Source: Planococcus salinarum (GTDB lineage Bacteria > Bacillota > Bacilli > Bacillales_A > Planococcaceae). Taken from it: a stretch of 64,000 nt of DNA. The translations under genes and the position numbers were made by a program. Positions 59,374 through 64,000 of the stretch are shown here, one piece after another. Below the pieces are notes generated by a model. That model did not search any database and was not told where the DNA came from. It worked only from the letters and a program-made list of their open reading frames with translations. Within the stretch, counting starts at the first letter, position 1; each line of letters begins with the position of its first letter. The DNA lies in NCBI RefSeq assembly GCF_007004625.1, contig NZ_VIFV01000004.1, positions 121,961 through 185,960 on the forward strand, in the 5' to 3' direction.

Positions 59374-59472
59374 GAATCCGTGCGTTTATGACTTATTCAT
59401 GCCGTTCATTTTTATTATTATTAGGTTAATAAGTTATCCGGACGCCGAATGTCCGAATAAGGAGGAAAAATT

Positions 59473-60495
59473 ATGAGTAAAGAAAAAACAGCACAACTCC
59501 GTAAATTCGTGAAACCTTTTGAGCAGGCAGATGTGAAAGCAAGTGTCAAACAAATGGTCAATACTATACCTCCATTCTTCCTGTTTTGGTTCCTTGCGTA
59601 TCAGGCGTTGGATGTTTCGATCTGGCTGACCATTGCAGCATCAATCGTTGCAGCAGGATTTGTCATCAGAACATTCATCATTTTCCATGACTGTACACAC
59701 GGTTCATTCTTTAAAAACAAAAAAGCGAATGCCATTGTAGGGACAATCACCGGCATCATAACATTATTCGCTTTTGAAAAATGGAAACGCGAGCATACAA
59801 TTCACCATGCTTCGAGTGGTAACCTCGACAAACGTGGGGTTGGCGACATCTGGGTCATGACAATTGATGAATATGTCGAAGCTTCGAAATGGGAACGTTT
59901 CAAATACCGCTTGTACCGCAACCCGCTGGTCATGTTCGGATTTGGACCATTATTTCTTGTATTGATTTCAAGCCGTTTCAACCGCAAAGACGCTCGTAAA
60001 AAAGAGCGCAATAACACGTATTTGATCAATATCTCATTAGTAGTCATCTACTCACTTCTTATTTTGGCAATCGGTTGGCAGGCATTCGTCATTGTTCAAG
60101 GGACAACGATGTTCGTTGCTGGAGCATTCGGCATTTGGCTGTTCTATGTACAACATACATTTGAAGATTCGTATTTTGAAGATGAAAGCGAATGGGATTA
60201 TGTGAAGGCAGCGATAGAAGGAAGCTCATACTACCAGCTTCCGAAAGTTCTTCAATGGGTAACAGGAAACATCGGTTTCCACCATGTTCACCATTTGAGC
60301 CCACGGGTTCCGAACTATAACCTGGAAAAAGCACACGAATCCACTCCGCCTCTTCAGCAGGCAACAACAATCAATATCAAATCTAGCCTTAAGTCATTGA
60401 GTTACAAAGTGTACGATGCGAATAATAAGACCTTCGTCACATTTGGCGACATCAAGCATTTGCTGAATGATTCCAAGAAGACAGCAGCTGAGTAA
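59473..60495 (+). CDS. des: Membrane acyl-lipid desaturase (Des)
   Basis: 340 residues with membrane helices around three histidine boxes: HDCTHGSFF (about 74-82), HTIHHASSG (about 110-118) and HHVHH (about 274-278), which bind the di-iron centre. It introduces a cis double bond in phospholipid acyl chains to keep membranes fluid in the cold. AAGGAGGAAAAATT precedes the ATG. A DesR-type operator lies upstream and desKR downstream, though separated by repeats and a terminator. Confidence 0.92.
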   Translation: MSKEKTAQLRKFVKPFEQADVKASVKQMVNTIPPFFLFWFLAYQALDVSIWLTIAASIVAAGFVIRTFIIFHDCTHGSFFKNKKANAIVGTITGIITLFAFEKWKREHTIHHASSGNLDKRGVGDIWVMTIDEYVEASKWERFKYRLYRNPLVMFGFGPLFLVLISSRFNRKDARKKERNNTYLINISLVVIYSLLILAIGWQAFVIVQGTTMFVAGAFGIWLFYVQHTFEDSYFEDESEWDYVKAAIEGSSYYQLPKVLQWVTGNIGFHHVHHLSPRVPNYNLEKAHESTPPLQQATTINIKSSLKSLSYKVYDANNKTFVTFGDIKHLLNDSKKTAAE

Positions 60496-60617
60496 GAAAA
60501 GTGGAAACGGCCGTTCAGCTCCGAAAGGCTTAAGATGAACTTCCGAAGCGGCGCGCTTTGCCGCACAGGAAGGATAGCTTAAGTCCGAGGAGTTGGCCGT
60601 TGGAGTCTGGACAATCA
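60494..60617 (+). repeat. 3'-UTR repeat element, copy E
   Basis: Begins inside the des stop codon (TAAGAAAAGTGGAAACGGCC) and ends GGAGTCTGGACAATC. Inverted blocks GGCTTAAG/CTTAAG and GGCCGTTCAGCTCC/GGAGTTGGCC allow hairpin folding. Tandem with copy F at a 124-bp period; the two are almost identical. Confidence 0.9.
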
Positions 60618-60737
60618 AGAAAAGCGGAAACGGCCGTTCAGCTCCGAAAGGCTTAAGATGAACTTCCGAAGCGGCGCTCTTTGCCGCACAGGAAGGATAG
60701 CTTAAGTCCGAGGAGTTGGCCGCTGGAGTCTGGACAA
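60618..60737 (+). repeat. 3'-UTR repeat element, copy F
   Basis: Second tandem copy, differing from copy E at only a few bases (for example GCGG for GTGG, GCTCT for GCGCT, GCTGG for GTTGG). It ends 9 bp before the terminator. Confidence 0.9.
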
Positions 60738-60745
60738 ATAAATCT

Positions 60746-60776
60746 AAAAACCATTCCCTCAGCGGAATGGTTTTTT
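60746..60776 (+). terminator. Terminator between des and desK
   Basis: AAAAACCATTCC / GGAATGGTTTTT with T run. It separates des from desKR. Confidence 0.9.
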
Positions 60777-60830
60777 CTTCGTGAAAGAATTTGGTATGAT
60801 GGTTAATAATAGCAACATGAGGAGGAGCCT

Positions 60831-61967
60831 ATGCAAAGCTGGTACCAATTATTTCCCAAAAACCCATGGCTCAGCCTTTACGCATGGGTCATTTTTTGTA
60901 TTTTGCCTTTCTTTTTCATTTTCCGATCTTCTTCTGTGGTTGAAATTGCACTCGGCATCGCCTTGTTGGGGCTGTTCTTTTTGGCGTACCGCCTGTCGGT
61001 CAACTCAAAAACTGGCTTTGTCTATGTATGGGTAGGCATAGAAATGGCGGTCAATATCGTGTTGACCTATCTTTTCGGCTATGTCTATCTGGCGATTTTT
61101 GTTGCGTTCTTCATTGGCAACATCCGCAATAAAGTCGGGTTTTATATAATTTACGGCCTCCATATCGGTACGACTATCGCAACGGTTGCTTTCGGTATCG
61201 CGTTCCAAAGCACACTTTTCATGTCCCAGCTGCCGTTTGTCGTGCTGACGATTCTCGGAGTCATTCTGTTGCCGTTCAATACCTATAATCGCAATAAACG
61301 TGAAAAACTGGAAGGCCAGCTGGAAGATGCCAACAAGCGGATCTCACAATTGGTTATTATTGAGGAAAGGGAACGGATTGCCCGGGACCTCCACGACACA
61401 CTGGGCCAAAAGCTTTCACTGATCGGACTGAAAAGTGATCTTGCCAGCAAACTGATTTACCGTGACCCGGAAGCGGCGTTGAATGAAATCAATGACGTCA
61501 GGCAAACTGCACGCACCGCATTGAAGGAAGTCCGTGAATTGGTATCGGATATGCGGGGGACGAAACTTGAAGACGAGTTGCTGCGGGTGCAGCAGATTCT
61601 GAAAGCGGCTGAAATCGATTTCGTTTTGTATGGGACTCCAAAGCTCGGGAATACTCCCTTGCTGGTCGAAAACGTCCTCAGCATGTGTTTGAAGGAAGCG
61701 GTCAATAATGTCGTTAAGCACAGCCGGGCCACCAGATGTACCATCCTGATCAAACAAACACCGCAGGAAGTGTTGGTGCAGGTTCAGGATGACGGCATCG
61801 GCCTGCCTGATACCGGAGTGTTTATGCAGGGGAATGGCTTGGCCGGCATGAGGGAGCGGCTGGAATTCATCAACGGCTCTGCTGACATCAAAGGGGCGGA
61901 GGGCATGACCTTGAATATCAGGGTACCTAACGTAATTCTTTATAAATCCAAGGGGGAGATGGAATGA
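60831..61967 (+). CDS. desK: Thermosensor histidine kinase DesK
   Basis: 378 residues: about five helices (residues 15-145) followed by a coiled linker, a HisKA_3 dimerisation domain with the phospho-acceptor in ERERIARDLHDTLGQKLSLIG (about 177-197) and a HATPase domain (NNVVKHS, DDGIGL, GNGLAGMRERL). In B. subtilis DesK senses membrane thickness and phosphorylates DesR in the cold. AGGAGGAGCC precedes the ATG; TATGAT at about 60795 may be its own -10. Overlaps desR by 4 nt. Confidence 0.9.
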   Translation: MQSWYQLFPKNPWLSLYAWVIFCILPFFFIFRSSSVVEIALGIALLGLFFLAYRLSVNSKTGFVYVWVGIEMAVNIVLTYLFGYVYLAIFVAFFIGNIRNKVGFYIIYGLHIGTTIATVAFGIAFQSTLFMSQLPFVVLTILGVILLPFNTYNRNKREKLEGQLEDANKRISQLVIIEERERIARDLHDTLGQKLSLIGLKSDLASKLIYRDPEAALNEINDVRQTARTALKEVRELVSDMRGTKLEDELLRVQQILKAAEIDFVLYGTPKLGNTPLLVENVLSMCLKEAVNNVVKHSRATRCTILIKQTPQEVLVQVQDDGIGLPDTGVFMQGNGLAGMRERLEFINGSADIKGAEGMTLNIRVPNVILYKSKGEME

Positions 61968-62563
61968 TTCGGATTGTATTGGCTGAAGATCAGCGCATGA
62001 TGCTGGGAGCTTTGGGGTCTTTGCTTGATCTGGAAGAGGATATGGAGGTTGTGGGCATGGCTGCAAATGGCCAGGAGGCTGTCGATCTTGTCGCAAATCT
62101 GAATCCGGATATTTGCATCATGGATATTGAAATGCCCTTGAAAAGCGGACTGGATGCTGCGGAACAACTGAAAGAACATCCCTGCAAAGTCATAATCCTG
62201 ACGACATTTGCGCGCTCCGGCTACTTTGAACGGGCCCGCAATGCGGGGGTCAGCGGCTATCTTTTGAAAGACAGTCCGAGCGAGGATCTGGCAACTTCCA
62301 TTCGCAGCATCATGGCCGGGCGCCGCATCTATGCCCCTGAGCTGGTGGACCTTGCCTATGAAAGCGATAATCCACTGACAGAACGGGAAAAACAAGTGAT
62401 GGAGCTGATTGCGCAAGGACGCAGCACGAAAGAAATTGCCAATGAATTATTCATCACCTCCGGAACCGTGCGGAACTACATCTCCACCATTTTGGATAAA
62501 CTCGAAGTCGGCAACCGGATTGAAGCCATTTCCCGTTTCAAGGAAAAAGGCTGGTTTAAGTAA
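61964..62563 (+). CDS. desR: Response regulator DesR (NarL/LuxR type)
   Basis: 199 residues: receiver domain with phospho-acceptor Asp54 in DICIMDIEMPLKSG, Lys104 in YLLKDSP, and a LuxR-type helix-turn-helix (LTEREKQVMELIAQGRSTKEIANELF, about 136-161). Phosphorylated DesR activates des, here presumably through the palindrome at 59352. ATGA overlap with desK. Confidence 0.92.
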   Translation: MIRIVLAEDQRMMLGALGSLLDLEEDMEVVGMAANGQEAVDLVANLNPDICIMDIEMPLKSGLDAAEQLKEHPCKVIILTTFARSGYFERARNAGVSGYLLKDSPSEDLATSIRSIMAGRRIYAPELVDLAYESDNPLTEREKQVMELIAQGRSTKEIANELFITSGTVRNYISTILDKLEVGNRIEAISRFKEKGWFK

Positions 62564-62592
62564 CGGGTTTTCTCAAAAAAGAACAACAACAG

Positions 62593-62633
62593 AAAAAACC
62601 GGCGAAGAAACGCTCTTTCTTCGCCGGTTTTTT
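62593..62633 (+). terminator. Terminator of desKR
   Basis: 17-bp stem AAAAAACCGGCGAAGAA / TTCTTCGCCGGTTTTTT. Confidence 0.9.
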
Positions 62634-62692
62634 ACATATTACAACCACTGCCGGAAGTGCAATTTAAATGCTTTAGAGTAATTCGCCAGGGT

Positions 62693-63055
62693 TCATTCGT
62701 ATAACTTTTCTTCGAGTTTTCCGTCTTCTGTGTAGATATGGAGTTCGCCATTATTCTTATTGACGTAGCGTTTGGCGTCACCCATCAGATCTTCTTTTGT
62801 TTCCTCAATCAGAATCGCTTTCTTGCTGTCTTTTTTCTTCAATTGCCAGCCCTCGTCATGTACACGGATTTCATAAACCGGTTGTTCTTCGTCGCCGTGA
62901 ACACTGGATTTGGCGCGGTCGAGTGCTATTGGAATCGCCCGTCCTTCTTCGTAGCCATCGCGCAGTAAAGCGTTGGCAATTTCGATTGCTTTGCTGCGAA
63001 CATCAGGGTTTAAATTCTTAAATGAATCCGGGTAATCGTCTTTATTCCATGGCAT
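62693..63055 (-). CDS. ChaB-like plus DUF2188 protein
   Basis: 120 residues. The N-terminal half MPWNKDDYPDSFKNLNPDVR (about 1-60) matches the ChaB/DUF2188-associated helical module; the C-terminal half (about 65-118) is a DUF2188 repeat (HDEGWQLKKKDSKKAILIEETKEDLMGDAKRYVNKNNGELHIYTEDGKL is split here as GWQLKK, EDLMGDAKRY and ELHIYTEDGKL). Cytoplasmic; role unknown. ATG 63055 follows GGAGGCGATTAGG. Confidence 0.75.
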   Translation of the reverse strand: MPWNKDDYPDSFKNLNPDVRSKAIEIANALLRDGYEEGRAIPIALDRAKSSVHGDEEQPVYEIRVHDEGWQLKKKDSKKAILIEETKEDLMGDAKRYVNKNNGELHIYTEDGKLEEKLYE

Positions 63056-63164
63056 CCTAATCGCCTCCTTGCCTCTCAATTCCCCTTTTTAATAGGTAAT
63101 AAAACAAAAAATCACTGGTATTAAAGGCTCAGAATGATACAATGGTGTGGAAGGGGGAGATAAG

Positions 63165-63824
63165 ATGTCAGATTTAACTTATCAAATCATAGCGCTAATT
63201 ATTTACCTCATCGCTATGTTATTAATCGGATGGTATGCTTATCGCAAAACCGTTAATTTATCGGATTACATGCTCGGAGGACGTGGCCTTGGCCCGGCCG
63301 TAGCCGCTTTAAGCGCAGGAGCATCCGACATGTCGGGCTGGTTGTTACTGGGACTTCCCGGTGCTATTTACGTCGGCGGTCTAGTAGAAGTTTGGATAGC
63401 GATCGGTTTGACGATCGGTGCCTATTTAAACTGGTATTTCGTAGCGCCGCGTTTGCGCGTCTACTCACTAGTAACGAAAGACTCGATTACGATTCCAAGC
63501 TTCTTGGAAAATCGCTTGAGAGATTCTTCACGTCTATTAAGAATTGTTTCAGGTATTATCATTTTGATTTTCTTCACATTTTATGTGTCTTCAGGAATGG
63601 TCGCAGGCGGCGTATTCTTTGAAAGCTCATTCGGATTGAGCTATCAGCTTGGGATGGTCATAGTTGCTGCAGTCGTAGTGGCCTATACACTATTCGGCGG
63701 ATTCCTGGCAGTCAGCTACACTGACTTTGTCCAAGGTGTCATGATGTTCCTCGCGTTGATAGCTGTTCCTTCTGTAGGGATTTTTGTAACGGGCGGCTTT
63801 GGCGAAACTGCGGAAACATACTAA
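63165..63824 (+). pseudogene. putP: Sodium/proline symporter PutP, 3'-truncated by an insertion
   Basis: Encodes the first 219 residues of a PutP/SSS-family symporter (normal length about 500): LSDYMLGGRGLGP, the GASDMSGWLLLGLPGAIY sodium/proline site and TKDSITIPSFLENR. The frame ends soon after TGGFGETAET at TAA, where intact relatives continue with six more helices; a perfect 15-bp hairpin begins 4 bp later. AAGGGGGAG precedes ATG 63165. The truncated product would not transport. The rest of putP may lie beyond the window. Confidence 0.8.
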
Positions 63825-63826
63825 CA

Positions 63827-64000
63827 TTAGTAGCACAGACCACGGCCATGGTCTGTGCTACTATTTTTTTGTAGAAGTGAAGTCGTGCGGATGCGTGGAT
63901 CTCAGAATCCGGACCAGGAAACCGACTCGCTTCACACCCTTATCCGAATCAGGTTAGTATGTTGGGTCCCAAGAGACCGTATAAGAAAGTGGAATCGATA
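63827..64000 (+). mobile_element. Probable left end of an IS110-group element with a bridge-RNA-like structured region
   Basis: The sequence that interrupts putP has no ORF but strong RNA structure. A perfect 15-bp hairpin with loop CGGCCA (63828-63863) is followed by T7. Then GTGAAG (63877-63882) pairs with CTTCAC (63930-63935) around a 47-nt internal loop that holds GGAT/ATCC, and finally GGTC (63965-63968) pairs with GACC (63974-63977). This order (5' stem-loop, stem with large internal loop, second loop) is that of IS110-group bridge RNAs upstream of the recombinase gene. No recombinase is visible because the window ends. The first hairpin plus T7 could alternatively be a simple terminator. 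Confidence 0.45.

Overview
The window looks like a chromosomal stretch of a mid-GC Bacillales bacterium, most likely a member of the Planococcaceae (Planococcus or Planomicrobium type). Reasons: strong AGGAGG-type ribosome binding sites, TTG/GTG starts, U-rich intrinsic terminators after nearly every gene, and a typical Bacillales gene set (tcyABC cystine importer, des-desK-desR membrane-fluidity module, cydDC, catE with an HxlR regulator, RsbR-like STAS proteins, cold-shock protein with long leader, YlbC-like CAP protein). Genus is inference. No rRNA, tRNA, CRISPR array or prophage was seen.

Layout. 1-5.2 kb: a 5'-truncated betaine transporter (opuD-like), a LysM-3D wall protein, acetyltransferase, Nudix, PstS-like protein and a doubly broken corA. 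5.3-8.2 kb: an ABC-F ATPase behind what looks like an antibiotic-responsive attenuator (promoter, 45-codon leader ORF, terminator, SD-sequestering hairpin), then an RsbR-like STAS protein. 8.2-19.3 kb: hxlR/catE, NERD protein, nitronate monooxygenase-like enzyme, DUF368 and UppP (both linked to undecaprenyl-phosphate recycling), an unknown exported protein, a CAP protein and an AI-2E family protein. 19.3-27.5 kb: marR-mmpL, GNATs, a VOC/beta-lactamase-fold fusion and csp. 27.5-35.7 kb: a second-type MurE ligase, two palindromic repeat elements, fumC, an ATP-PPase, a double GNAT, a diverged BCCT transporter and a SurA_N lipoprotein. 35.7-49.4 kb (mostly minus strand): tcyABC, STAS protein, GT2-GtrA protein, a MacB-like ABC pair, CwlK-like peptidase, NfrA-like flavoenzyme, and a five-gene GntR-ABC operon. 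49.4-62.7 kb: METTL25-like methyltransferase, acyl-CoA synthetase, wrbA, ZIP-like membrane protein, cydDC, des-desKR. 62.7-64 kb: ChaB/DUF2188 protein and putP cut off by a structured sequence resembling the left end of an IS110-group element.

The main points of interest are (i) the ABC-F attenuator; (ii) a dispersed ~125-210 bp repeat family that at all four loci here fills the space between a stop codon and the downstream intrinsic terminator, always in the sense orientation; (iii) the putative IS110 bridge-RNA region that interrupts putP; and (iv) loss of two compatible-solute importers (opuD-like and putP) while a divergent BCCT protein remains.
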